Source: an uncultured Desulfovibrio sp.
Lineage (GTDB): Bacteria; Desulfobacterota; Desulfovibrionia; Desulfovibrionales; Desulfovibrionaceae
Assembly: GCA_913060505.1 (NCBI GenBank)
Contig: CAJXRQ010000001.1
Coordinates: 124,001-188,000, forward strand
Direction of reading: 5' to 3'
DNA: 64,000 bases
In this document: positions 18,601 through 27,712 of the stretch, in pieces
How the letters are laid out: each line of letters starts with the position of its first letter
Numbering within the stretch: position 1 is the first letter of the stretch
The notes under the pieces: generated by a model
The model's database searches: none
What the model was told of the DNA's origin: nothing
The model's input: the letters and a program-made list of their open reading frames with translations, nothing else
Translations under genes and position numbers: made by a program

Positions 18601-19455
18601 ATGTCCCTGGTAGTCAACAACAACACAATGGCCAACTCTGCCGCTCGTCACCTGAACGATGCTTACTCGGCTCTCCAGTCTTCCACCGACAAGTTGTCTT
18701 CCGGCCTTCGGATCAACTCGGCTTCGGATGATGCTGCGGGCCTGGCTGTTCGGGAGCTCATGCGTTCGGACATCTCCACTCTGCAGCAGGGGGTGCGTAA
18801 TGCCAATGATGGTATTTCCATGATCCAGACCGCAGATGGCGCGCTGTCCGTTACCGATGAAAAGCTCATCCGTATGAAGGAATTGGCTGAGCAGGCCGCT
18901 ACCGGTACTTACACCGATGAGCAGCGTGCGCTCATTGACGATGAGTACCAAGCCATGGCTTCGGAAATCACCCGAATTGCCTCGGCTACCGATTTTAACG
19001 GCATCTATCTGCTCAACGGCAACCTGTCCGGCGATGGCATTACCATCCACTTCGGTACTGGTAACGACGAAGCCGAGGACAAGTACACTGTCCAGATTGG
19101 TGATTGCACGGCTTCGGCTCTCGGTGTCGGCTTGCAGAGCGGAACTGGTGCCGGTGCTACCGTTTCCACGCAAACCCAGGCCCAGGAGGCTTTGGATGCA
19201 CTTGATGCAGCCATCGTTTCCAAGGACACCATCCGTGCGAACCTCGGTTCCATGGAGAACAGGCTGGATGCCACCATCTCCAACCTCGAAATTCAGGCGG
19301 AGAACCTGCAAGCTGCAGAATCCCAGATTTCGGACGTGGATGTGGCAACCGAAATGACCGAATATTCGGCACAGCAGATCATCGCGCAGTCCGCAGTTTC
19401 CATGCTTTCGCAAGCAAACTCGCTGCCGCAGATGGCTCTGTCTCTCATTCAGTAA
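18601..19455 (+). CDS. fliC: Flagellin
   Basis: 284-residue filament subunit. The N-terminal D0/D1 region (SLVVNNNTMANSAARHLNDA, then LSSGLRINSASDDAAGLAV) and C-terminal D1/D0 (ESQISDVDVATEMTEYS to ANSLPQMALSLIQ) are classic. The central variable part is short, so this is a minimal flagellin. GGAGGT lies 5 nt before the ATG at 18601; the frame also has an ATG four codons earlier with no ribosome site. It is transcribed alone: a long leader, and a strong terminator follows. Confidence 0.96.
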   Translation: MSLVVNNNTMANSAARHLNDAYSALQSSTDKLSSGLRINSASDDAAGLAVRELMRSDISTLQQGVRNANDGISMIQTADGALSVTDEKLIRMKELAEQAATGTYTDEQRALIDDEYQAMASEITRIASATDFNGIYLLNGNLSGDGITIHFGTGNDEAEDKYTVQIGDCTASALGVGLQSGTGAGATVSTQTQAQEALDALDAAIVSKDTIRANLGSMENRLDATISNLEIQAENLQAAESQISDVDVATEMTEYSAQQIIAQSAVSMLSQANSLPQMALSLIQ

Positions 19456-19476
19456 TAGTTCCATTATATCGGTCGA

Positions 19477-19502
19477 GGCCCGGTTCGCCGGGCCTTTTTT
19501 TT
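19477..19502 (+). terminator. Rho-independent terminator of flagellin
   Basis: Perfect 7-bp stem GGCCCGG (19477-19483) and CCGGGCC (19488-19494) closed by a TTCG tetraloop and followed by eight T. It separates flagellin from the downstream flagellar operon. Confidence 0.95.
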
Positions 19503-19786
19503 GCCCGCGCAACCGCAACGGTGTTCTTTATGGATTTTCCCTCTCTTTGTAGTCCTGCCTAAGCTTTCTTTGGTTACGTTCGTTCATGTTTTTTCAGCCT
19601 TTGCTTCCTCGGGTTTCCTGTCGCCTTCTTTTTGAGCAGGCTTTTTAAATTAAGAAAAATATTTTTCATCAATGAAAATTGATATTGTTACGAGTGTCTT
19701 TATGTTTAATATAAAAAGAATACTATTCTTTTTATATTATTAATACTGGTAGGCATCTGCATTGCTTCTCTCTAGTCACGAGGAAA
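19503..19786. promoter_or_regulatory. AT-rich leader with a 33-bp palindrome before the sigma-factor gene
   Basis: No gene is visible here. From about 19640 the DNA becomes strongly AT-rich. ATCAAT (19668-19673) pairs with ATTGAT (19678-19683). A perfect palindrome occupies 19707-19739: the 16-bp arm TAATATAAAAAGAATA, one central C, and its exact complement. The second arm ends 47 nt before the sigma-factor ATG and so lies in its promoter or leader. It could be an operator or a strong hairpin. Confidence 0.7.
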
Positions 19787-20347
19787 ATGATGCAGGTAAA
19801 ATTAGAATATATAGAATTAGGTAAAGACCTAGATCATGCTGAAATTCTATTTCAGCAGTATTCTAATCTTATATACAAATATATCATTCAGTTTGTTCGT
19901 ATAAACGGGATCAAGATTGAAATTAATGAATACGATGATATATTTCAGGAAATAGCATTAAAGCTTATAAAAAATGGATATATAGATAGTTTCGATGAAA
20001 AAAGAAGCTCAATAAAAACATGGCTTAGTATTATATCAAAAACAAGTGTCATTGATTACATGAGAAAAAGAAATAAACAGTTCAATGAAGTAAATGTAGA
20101 TATATATGAAAACGAACTGTCATTTGAACACAAGAGTAATGATCTTGATTTGCCAAAAGGGTTGCTCACAGAACGGCAGGAACAAGTGATCAATATGTTT
20201 TTTGTAGATGGTTTTGAAGCAAAGGAAATAGCGCAACGTCTGCAAATATCGTCCAAGACGGCTCGCAGCATTAAGCATCAGGCACTTGAGCGGCTTCGCA
20301 ACCATCTTGGCGTAGCAACAACGGACTCCTCAAGGAGGGCATCATGA
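19787..20347 (+). CDS. ECF-like sigma-70 family sigma factor, AT-rich, coupled to flgD
   Basis: 186 residues. A region-2-like segment (about 45-95) includes YDDIFQEIALKLIKNG and TWLSIISKTSVIDYMRKRN; a region-4 helix-turn-helix (about 125-178) includes LTERQEQVINMFF and EIAQRLQISSKTARSIKHQALERL. No region 3 is present, as in ECF sigmas. Codons in the first two thirds are extremely AT-rich, unlike all neighbours, and become normal in the last third. GAGGAAA precedes the ATG. The stop overlaps the flgD ATG (ATGA), so the gene heads the flgD-flgE-flgK-flgL-fliD operon. No anti-sigma factor is adjacent. The target promoters are unknown; a role in timing hook or filament genes is inferred. Confidence 0.85.
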   Translation: MMQVKLEYIELGKDLDHAEILFQQYSNLIYKYIIQFVRINGIKIEINEYDDIFQEIALKLIKNGYIDSFDEKRSSIKTWLSIISKTSVIDYMRKRNKQFNEVNVDIYENELSFEHKSNDLDLPKGLLTERQEQVINMFFVDGFEAKEIAQRLQISSKTARSIKHQALERLRNHLGVATTDSSRRAS

Positions 20348-21060
20348 GCGTCGACGTCACCAGTTACCTGAACGCCACGTCATCGAGTTCAAGCAGCTCG
20401 AGCAGCAGCTCGAGTAGCAGCTCTTCGGGCACGGATATCGATTACAACGATTATCTGACCCTGCTTGCCACGGAATTGCAATATCAGGATCCGACCGAAC
20501 CCATGGATAACACGGAGATGATCAACCAGTTGACCGAGTATTCCCAACTCGAACAGCTGACCGCCATGACCGAGTCCTTGGACGAGGTGTCGGAAAACAT
20601 AGAAGACATGATGAATACCACCTCGCTCAATTATCTGGGCAAGGAAGTGCAGGCCGTGGGTAGCTCTGTGGTGGTGGACGACGGCGAGGTCACGCCATTG
20701 GGTTATGTCCTCGGGGATGACGCCCAGTCCGTGACATTCAATATTTATGACTCGTCGGGAAGCATCGTCGATACTGTCAAGCTTGGAGAGACCGAGGAAG
20801 GCGAGCATCTGCTTCAGTGGGACGGTGAAGATAGCGACGGCAACGATGTGGAAGACGGCACGTACTATGTGTCGGTCACCGCAGTCGATTCCGACGATAA
20901 CAGCGTCACCACCAGCACGACGGCATCGGGAACGGTCGTTGCGGTAACCCAGTCAAGTTCCGGCGTCATTCTCACATTGGATGATGGCCGCCAAGTCAAC
21001 ATGCTCAACGTGGCGACCACAACCACGCCATCGAGCACGTCCGACGATAGTGAGAGCTAA
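20344..21060 (+). CDS. flgD: FlgD, hook-capping protein
   Basis: 238-residue scaffold that caps the growing hook. After a low-complexity serine run (roughly residues 13-28, encoded by an AGC/TCG-rich tract at 20385-20430) comes DYNDYLTLLATELQYQDPTEPMDNTEMINQLTEYSQLEQL in pieces, the family signature, then NYLGKEVQAVGSSV and an FLN-like domain (FNIYDSSGSIV, LQWDGEDSDGNDVEDGTY). A strong AAGGAGG lies inside the end of the sigma-factor gene, whose stop overlaps this ATG. The serine run probably acts as a linker and is prone to repeat-length change. Confidence 0.94.
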   Translation: MSVDVTSYLNATSSSSSSSSSSSSSSSSGTDIDYNDYLTLLATELQYQDPTEPMDNTEMINQLTEYSQLEQLTAMTESLDEVSENIEDMMNTTSLNYLGKEVQAVGSSVVVDDGEVTPLGYVLGDDAQSVTFNIYDSSGSIVDTVKLGETEEGEHLLQWDGEDSDGNDVEDGTYYVSVTAVDSDDNSVTTSTTASGTVVAVTQSSSGVILTLDDGRQVNMLNVATTTTPSSTSDDSES

Positions 21061-21093
21061 AAACATTTTTCACAGGAAAAAAAGGAGTCGAAA

Positions 21094-22632
21094 ATGAGCG
21101 TCAGCGGTGCAATGTACACAGGCATTTCCGGCATGAAGGCCCAGAGTGAGGCTACTTCTGTAGTCAGTAACAACCTTGCCAACAGTACCACCACGGCATT
21201 CAAAAGTTCTTCGGTGCAATTCGAGGACGTATTTTATTCCACGGTGTACGCTGGAGGCAGCGTGGACCAGGTCGGTCACGGTGTAACCACGGCGTCCATC
21301 GATACGGACTTCTCCCAGGGTTCCTATGAGAGCACCAACGAAGCCACGGACCTTGCCCTGAACGGTAACGGTTACTTCATCGTGGTGGACCCGGACAACG
21401 GCAATACCTATTACACCCGTGCGGGCAACTTCGATTTCAACGAGGAAGGTTTCCTTGTTGATGCGCACGGCAACGTGGTGCAGGGCTGGCAGATGTCGGA
21501 CGGATCGGCCACCGGTTCTCTTACGGACGTGATGCTGGACAGCTCCCAGTCCCCGCCCAACCCCACCAGCGAAATTACCCTGTCCTTGAACCTGGACGCC
21601 TCCAGTGACAACTACAGTGAGGCCACCAACCAGTATACCGCGTTGTTCAACAACTATGACGGTACGGACGATCCTGCTCTGGATGAATCCCGCTACTCCT
21701 ACAGCACGACCATGACCATCTATGATGAAAACGGCACGTCTCATGACCTGACCGTATACCTGGACCCGGTGGGCGAGGATGACGACGGCGACATGGTTTG
21801 GGAATACGTCGTGGCCTGCGATCCCGACGAGGATCAGCGCACCGACCTGGAAGGCACCAGTGGCGCCGGTCTGTTGATGACCGGAACCCTGACATTCAGC
21901 TCCAGCGGCCAACTGACCAATATGACCGCGTTCACGTATTCGGACAGCCCTTCCGTAGCGGGTGACCCGACCAACGAAGCTAACTGGGAGTTGGCCGAAT
22001 TTGATGACAGCGGCTACCCGATCATGAATGTAAACTTTACCGGTTCCAGCACGGATCAAGAGATCACCATGAATTTCGGTCTGACCAACAAGGACGTCAG
22101 CGGAACCGGCTGGGATACTTCAGGCGGTATCGACTCTCTTGACGATATCACGTCAACAACGGATGCGGACGATCTGCCCACATTCAATAGTTCTTCCCTC
22201 GGTGTCAGCGCCACCACCTGCTATAGCGACAGCTCCTCAGCCACATACAGCAAGTATCAGGACGGCTATGCCACAGGAACTCTTCTGAATGTGGAAGTGA
22301 ATGAAAACGGCGTGTTGTACGGCATCTATTCCAATGGCGTGGAAAGCGCGCTGTTCCAGGTTGCCGTTGCGGACTTCACCAACGAAGAAGGTTTGAACGC
22401 CGAAGGCAGCAACCTGTTCTCCGCCACCACGGAATCCGGCCAGCCGGTCATCGGCACAGCCGGAAGTGCAAGTTTCGGGACCATCGCTTCCAATACTTTG
22501 GAAGGTTCCAACGTGGATACGGCAACGGAGATGACCAATCTGATCATCATTCAGTCCGCCTATCAGGCCAACAGTAAGGTCATTACCACGGCAGACGACA
22601 TGATTCAGATCGCAGTCGGTCTCAAGAGCTAG
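21094..22632 (+). CDS. flgE: FlgE, flagellar hook protein
   Basis: 512-residue hook subunit. N-terminus SGAMYTGISGMKAQSEATSV and VVSNNLANSTTTAFKSS, the LNGNGYFIVV motif, and C-terminus SNTLEGSNVDTATEMTNLI with YQANSKVITTADDMIQIAVGL define the FlgE/F/G axial family; the large central domain identifies the hook protein. The variable middle is very acidic, as are the other filament proteins here. Ribosome site AAAGGAG. Follows flgD by 33 nt. Confidence 0.94.
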   Translation: MSVSGAMYTGISGMKAQSEATSVVSNNLANSTTTAFKSSSVQFEDVFYSTVYAGGSVDQVGHGVTTASIDTDFSQGSYESTNEATDLALNGNGYFIVVDPDNGNTYYTRAGNFDFNEEGFLVDAHGNVVQGWQMSDGSATGSLTDVMLDSSQSPPNPTSEITLSLNLDASSDNYSEATNQYTALFNNYDGTDDPALDESRYSYSTTMTIYDENGTSHDLTVYLDPVGEDDDGDMVWEYVVACDPDEDQRTDLEGTSGAGLLMTGTLTFSSSGQLTNMTAFTYSDSPSVAGDPTNEANWELAEFDDSGYPIMNVNFTGSSTDQEITMNFGLTNKDVSGTGWDTSGGIDSLDDITSTTDADDLPTFNSSSLGVSATTCYSDSSSATYSKYQDGYATGTLLNVEVNENGVLYGIYSNGVESALFQVAVADFTNEEGLNAEGSNLFSATTESGQPVIGTAGSASFGTIASNTLEGSNVDTATEMTNLIIIQSAYQANSKVITTADDMIQIAVGLKS

Positions 22633-22663
22633 CACGGGATAAAGTTTCCCGGGAGGCATTAGT

Positions 22664-24679
22664 ATGCTGAATTCTCTCTATTCACTGGCTTTGACCAGTA
22701 TGACCAATGCGCAGACGTCCATTGCCAATGCGACCAACAATATCGCCAACTCATCCACTGCCGGGTATGCGCGTACCGAGACCGTTTACGAAACTTCGGG
22801 ATATACCACTTACAACGGCGTAACGGTCGGACTTGGCGCGGACATCACCAGCATAGAATCACAGCTGAACAAGTTTCTCGAGGTCCAGTATCTGAAAGCT
22901 TATGCCCAGGTTAACTACTACGATACCAGTCTGAACTATCTGAGCCAGGTCGATTCCCTCTTCGAGCAGGATGAGGAAAATAAAACTGGTCTGAACTATC
23001 TGATGTCCCAGAACTGGCTGGCGTGGAGCGAGCTGTCTTCCGACCCCACGTCGTCCTCTGCTCGGGAGGCGCTTCTGGGAGATGCCGAGAACCTGATTTA
23101 TGAACTCAACAATGCTTCCACCCAACTCGAAAATACCATCGACACCGTGGAAAGCGAGATCTCCGATCAGGTAAGTGAAGCCAATGAACTGATTGACCAG
23201 ATCGCGGCTTTGAACAAATCCCTTGTGGCGGATCCGGACAATTCCCAGTTTCTGGCTCAGCGCACGCAGGCTTTGCGCGAACTTGACGCATTGGTCGAAG
23301 TGGATGTGACATATAAGGATGATGGTTCGGTTACCGTGGATATGGCCAATGGTTCGTATCCGCTTGTGGACGGTGAGGAAACGCACCATCTGAGCTATTC
23401 GGCTCCCACGTCTACGGAATCGCTCATTCCTTCATCCACATATGACGGGACACTTAAATACTCGGGTACGTCTTCGGAGGAGATTACCCTTGAATTTGTT
23501 ACCAGCGGCTCGGATGGTACGGCCCAGTTCAAGGTCTCCTATGACGGCGGACAGACCTGGGAAACGGATGAAAACGGTAACCAGCTCCTTTATACGGCGG
23601 ACAGTTCCAGCAATTCCGTGGAAGTCAACGGGGTGGAAATCTCGTTTGAAGGCAGCACAACCGATCACTCGGCCGGGGACCGGTATACCATTGTCGCCAA
23701 GAGTGGACTTTATTGGGAACGTAGTAACGGAACCCTGGCAAACGTCACGCCTTCAAACAGCATCTCCAATCGGCTGGAAAGCGGTTCCATTGCCGGGTTG
23801 TTCGATACCCGTGACGAAACCCTCCAGCCGGTTCTCGACGATCTTGATTCTCTCGCCGAATCGTTGATTTGGGAAACCAACTACGCACATTCGCAGGGAA
23901 CAGGCACCGAGCATCATACGTCTATCACCGGAACCTATGCGGCCAAGGATTCGTCGGCCACACTCGAAAACAGTGGATTGTACTTTGCAGACAAGATCGA
24001 ATCCGGCGAACTGACTCTGGTGACCTACGATGCGGACGGCAACGTATCGACACAGGCGACCATCAACGTGGACCCAACGACACAGAGTCTTGACGACATT
24101 GTGTCGAGCATCAACTCCGCCTTTGGTTCCGACCTTACCGCCAGTGTCAATGCGGACGGCCAATTGGAATTGAATGCCGCTTCGGACATGAGTTTCGAGG
24201 TCGGGCAGGATACCTCCGGCGTTTTGGCGGCCTGCGGAGTCAATACCTTTTATACTGGTACGGACGCCGGCACCATCGCCGTCAACGACTACGTTTCATC
24301 CGATTCTTCACACATCAATTGCGGTTGCGTCGACCTGAGTGACGGTACCGTGCCTTCCGGCTCCAACGATACGGCGAATGCCATCTACGCGCTGACATCG
24401 GCAACCGTGGGAATTGGTGATGATTCGAGCACTTCCTTTAGCGACTACCTTGCGGCCATTGTCGCGAAAGTGGGAGCGGCCGCTTCTTCGGCTGAAGTCG
24501 CGCAGACCAGTGCCGCTTCCAACTCGGACTACTATTACAACCAGCAACAGTCCGCCAGTGGCGTGAATACGGATGAAGAAGTGGTGGATCTGGCCAAGTA
24601 CCAAAGCCAGTACGAAGCCTGCGCCAAGATTATTGAAATAACTCAAAGTCTTATGGATACAGCCCTCAGCCTTGTCTGA
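22664..24679 (+). CDS. flgK: FlgK, hook-filament junction protein 1
   Basis: 671 residues. The N-terminus has SIANATNNIANSSTAGYAR, the axial-protein motif, and the C-terminus ends SASGVNTDEEVVDLAKYQSQ then AKIIEITQSLMDTALSLV, typical of FlgK. The central part is longer than in enteric FlgK and acidic, with many Ser/Thr/Asp. GGGAGG precedes the ATG. Followed after 13 nt by flgL. Confidence 0.92.
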   Translation: MLNSLYSLALTSMTNAQTSIANATNNIANSSTAGYARTETVYETSGYTTYNGVTVGLGADITSIESQLNKFLEVQYLKAYAQVNYYDTSLNYLSQVDSLFEQDEENKTGLNYLMSQNWLAWSELSSDPTSSSAREALLGDAENLIYELNNASTQLENTIDTVESEISDQVSEANELIDQIAALNKSLVADPDNSQFLAQRTQALRELDALVEVDVTYKDDGSVTVDMANGSYPLVDGEETHHLSYSAPTSTESLIPSSTYDGTLKYSGTSSEEITLEFVTSGSDGTAQFKVSYDGGQTWETDENGNQLLYTADSSSNSVEVNGVEISFEGSTTDHSAGDRYTIVAKSGLYWERSNGTLANVTPSNSISNRLESGSIAGLFDTRDETLQPVLDDLDSLAESLIWETNYAHSQGTGTEHHTSITGTYAAKDSSATLENSGLYFADKIESGELTLVTYDADGNVSTQATINVDPTTQSLDDIVSSINSAFGSDLTASVNADGQLELNAASDMSFEVGQDTSGVLAACGVNTFYTGTDAGTIAVNDYVSSDSSHINCGCVDLSDGTVPSGSNDTANAIYALTSATVGIGDDSSTSFSDYLAAIVAKVGAAASSAEVAQTSAASNSDYYYNQQQSASGVNTDEEVVDLAKYQSQYEACAKIIEITQSLMDTALSLV

Positions 24680-24692
24680 TGGAGGAATAGCC

Positions 24693-25895
24693 ATGCGTAT
24701 CAGCACAGCTCAAATTTACTCGATGTCGCTTTCGCAGATTAACACCACTTTGAACAAAGTCGTGGAACTCGGCGTTATGAACACTTCGCAAAAGCGCATT
24801 AATTCGCCGTCCGACGATCCGGCCGGAATGTCGTTGACCATGGAACTGCGTTCCTATGACTCCAGTTTGAGCGGTTACATGGAAAACTGCGATGTAGCTA
24901 CCAATATGCTCAATCTTCAGGATGAGGAACTCCAATTGGCCAGTGAGAAAATCACTTCCGCCATAGAGTTGGCCGAACAGGGATCTACCGAAACATATAC
25001 ACATACCCAGCTGACGGCCATGGCCGAGGAGGCTGGAGGCTACATCGACAGTATTTTCAACATTGCCAATGCAAAATATGGCGACGATTCGGTTTTTGCC
25101 GGCGACGATATCGGCGACGATGCATTTGAGTACGGTGTCGGCCTCAGCATGACCAACGATACCCTGAGCAATGGCAATTTTACCTCGGTAAGCGGAGAAA
25201 TCGACGGCACCATCTATGTGCGTTTTGACGAAGACGGAACAGTCGGGGGAACCGACGACCTCGACTACAGCTATTCCACTGACGGCGGTAATACCTGGAC
25301 TTCCGCAACGTTGACGGCCGGGGATACAACCATTGCCATCGGTGACTGCGAAGTCGAGATGGTTTCCGGTACGACCGTGACTGCAGAGGATACTACCAAT
25401 GGCGTGGAAGGTTCGGAGTTTCTGATTCGCACCGCCATCAACTATACAGGTAGCGGTCAGAATATGGACTTGTACGTGGCTGAAAACGTCCAGATGGATG
25501 TAACTTCCGTAGGGAGTGACTATTTCGGTGGGGTAAATTCCACGACAGGAGAAGCCTACGATGATCCCAATCTGTTTGAAACATTATGTGAACTGGAAGC
25601 ATATTTGACCGTCGGCGATCAGGATGGTGTTTCCAGATGTCTGGAAGAATTGAACGAAGCCCATGAGGATTTGGAAACATGCAACGCGAACGTCGGTGCC
25701 AGGCAAAACCGGGCATCTGCCATGAAGCAGAGTCAGGGGCTTGTTCAGGATGTCCTGGATAGCGCCATCAGTTCGGAAGAGGATGCCAGCATCACCCAGC
25801 TTACCGTTGAATTGGAGCAGGCCAATACCGTGTATCAGGCTGTGCTTTCTTCCACATCCGACATCATTGGCAAGAGTTTGCTCGACTACATTTAG
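24693..25895 (+). CDS. flgL: FlgL, hook-filament junction protein 3
   Basis: 400 residues. MRISTAQIYSMSLSQINTTL and QKRINSPSDDPAGMSLTMEL form the flagellin-like N-terminus, and the last 60 residues (ITQLTVELEQANTVYQAVLS, IGKSLLDYI) the coiled C-terminus; these fit FlgL. An acidic insert of about 200 residues lies between. The ATG at 24693 has GGAGGAAT upstream; an earlier in-frame start would overlap flgK without a ribosome site. In many relatives csrA and fliW follow flgL; here fliD follows directly. Confidence 0.9.
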   Translation: MRISTAQIYSMSLSQINTTLNKVVELGVMNTSQKRINSPSDDPAGMSLTMELRSYDSSLSGYMENCDVATNMLNLQDEELQLASEKITSAIELAEQGSTETYTHTQLTAMAEEAGGYIDSIFNIANAKYGDDSVFAGDDIGDDAFEYGVGLSMTNDTLSNGNFTSVSGEIDGTIYVRFDEDGTVGGTDDLDYSYSTDGGNTWTSATLTAGDTTIAIGDCEVEMVSGTTVTAEDTTNGVEGSEFLIRTAINYTGSGQNMDLYVAENVQMDVTSVGSDYFGGVNSTTGEAYDDPNLFETLCELEAYLTVGDQDGVSRCLEELNEAHEDLETCNANVGARQNRASAMKQSQGLVQDVLDSAISSEEDASITQLTVELEQANTVYQAVLSSTSDIIGKSLLDYI

Positions 25896-25907
25896 GAGGT
25901 TGTTACC

Positions 25908-27692
25908 ATGAGTTTCGTTTCATCCATCAGCAGCTCGACGTATTCCCCTGTATCAACTTCGGGGAGCATTACTTTTTCCGGTCTTGGCAATGGCACCGAC
26001 TTTGACGAGATTCGGGAAGCGCAGGTCGAGGCACAAAGCTATCAGCTTGATGCATATAAAGAGGATTTGGAAGAAGCGGAAACCATTGTAGACTTGTTGG
26101 AAGACCTCAAAGATGAATTTGAGAATCTTCAAGATACGTTGGCCGAGTATGACGAAACCGACGAATTCATCGAAATGGAAGTGACGACCACGGATGACGA
26201 TGCGGTGACCGTCGAAGCCACGGGCGAGGCGCGCGAAGGCTCGCACGATCTGCAAATCAACCAGTTGGCACGGTATGACGTGTGGGCCACTAGCGGCTAC
26301 ACCTATGAGTCGACGGATACGGTCATCACGACCACGGATACGCAACTCAGCTTTTCCTACGGCGATGAAACCATCACACTTGATGTTTCTGCAGGGACGA
26401 CCCTGCAGGGATTGGTGGATGCCATCAACCGTGACTCCGATGCCAGCGATGCGGTCGAGGCTGCGCTGATCAGCGATGGCGATGAGTATTATTTTACCCT
26501 GTCCGGTCAGGATACCGGCGCGGACAACGTGATTGTTCTTTCAAACACGGGAACCATTACGGGCTTTGATTTGAGCAACTTCACAAACACGCAGGAAGCC
26601 TGCAACGCCCAGATCAAGGTGGACGGATTTCCTCCGGGAACGGACACGTGGCTCGAACGGGATACCAACAAGATCGATGATGTCATAGATGGCCTTGAAC
26701 TGAATCTGCGGGATACCACGGACGGCAGTACACTGACCATTTCCGTGGAGTACGATGAGGATGCAATCAAGGAAAAAATTTATGACTTCGTGGAGGAGGT
26801 CAACCAGATTATTCTGGATATCCAGACGTTGACCGGTCGCCTTGAAGACGCCACCAATGTGGATAACGGTTCGTCCGCGTCGAGCGATGACGACGATGAC
26901 GATGATGATGACGACGATGATGATACCACCGTTACCGTGGATAACTATGTCACCGACCTGATCTATAGCAGCATCAAGAATGTTTTGTCGACACGGGGAA
27001 TCGGTACTTACTATGACTATGATTCCGGCGTGGGGGATTATTACAACAGTCTTTCCATGTTGGGTTTCTATACGGATTCCGACGAAGGCTCCGATACGTT
27101 CGGGCAGTTGCAGGATGATGAAGATGAACTGGACAAGGCGCTGGATGATGATCCGGGCGCCGTGGCCAGGTTGTTTTCCGCAAATGGGGAAGCTACAACG
27201 TATTCCGATGATCTGAGGGTGACTTCATGGGTAGACAGCCTGACCCAGGGTGGCGAGTACGACGTTACCTATACCGTTTCGGGCGGAGTCATTACTTCGG
27301 CGTACATTGATGGAAAGGAGGCGACTGTTGACGGAACCACGCTGTTTGCTACCGATTCCGATAGCGGTTCCGTGGGATTGTATCTTCAGGCTACCAACTT
27401 GGCGGACGGTGACCATACGGGAACCGTTTACGTGAAGCAGGGCAAGGTCGGCGAGATGATCGACGTACTCAGCGAACTGAGCGCTGGGGATGGCCCTCTT
27501 GCCACACAGATCGAATATTACAAGGAATCGGTTACAAGTCTGGAGAGTTCCATCTACGACGAGGAAGAACGTCTGGACAATTTGAATACACGTCTGAAGC
27601 AAAAGTATGCGGCTCTGGACAGCATGCTTTCCTATTATACGAATATGCAGTCTGCAATCTCGGCATTGAGCGGCAGCAGTAGCAGCAGCTAG
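25908..27692 (+). CDS. fliD: FliD, flagellar filament cap protein
   Basis: 594-residue filament cap (HAP2). N-terminus ITFSGLGNGTDFDEI, then a coiled segment, a central beta-rich D2/D3 region and a C-terminal coiled coil (VTSLESSIYDEEERLDNL, LKQKYAALDSMLSYY) with NMQSAISAL at the end, all FliD features. An uninterrupted run of 13 Asp encoded by GAC/GAT repeats (about 26886-26926) breaks the middle of the protein, followed by a short Thr/Val stretch. Ends in a serine tail. Strong AGGAGG ribosome site. Last gene of the sigma-flgDEKL-fliD block. Confidence 0.92.
   Translation: MSFVSSISSSTYSPVSTSGSITFSGLGNGTDFDEIREAQVEAQSYQLDAYKEDLEEAETIVDLLEDLKDEFENLQDTLAEYDETDEFIEMEVTTTDDDAVTVEATGEAREGSHDLQINQLARYDVWATSGYTYESTDTVITTTDTQLSFSYGDETITLDVSAGTTLQGLVDAINRDSDASDAVEAALISDGDEYYFTLSGQDTGADNVIVLSNTGTITGFDLSNFTNTQEACNAQIKVDGFPPGTDTWLERDTNKIDDVIDGLELNLRDTTDGSTLTISVEYDEDAIKEKIYDFVEEVNQIILDIQTLTGRLEDATNVDNGSSASSDDDDDDDDDDDDDTTVTVDNYVTDLIYSSIKNVLSTRGIGTYYDYDSGVGDYYNSLSMLGFYTDSDEGSDTFGQLQDDEDELDKALDDDPGAVARLFSANGEATTYSDDLRVTSWVDSLTQGGEYDVTYTVSGGVITSAYIDGKEATVDGTTLFATDSDSGSVGLYLQATNLADGDHTGTVYVKQGKVGEMIDVLSELSAGDGPLATQIEYYKESVTSLESSIYDEEERLDNLNTRLKQKYAALDSMLSYYTNMQSAISALSGSSSSS
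26886..26926 (+). repeat. GAC/GAT trinucleotide tract encoding poly-Asp in fliD
   Basis: About 13 consecutive Asp codons, alternating GAC and GAT. Such a tract may expand or shrink by slippage in steps of three bases without shifting the frame. Confidence 0.9.
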
Positions 27693-27712
27693 CGGCAGAA
27701 TGTAGTAGAGAC

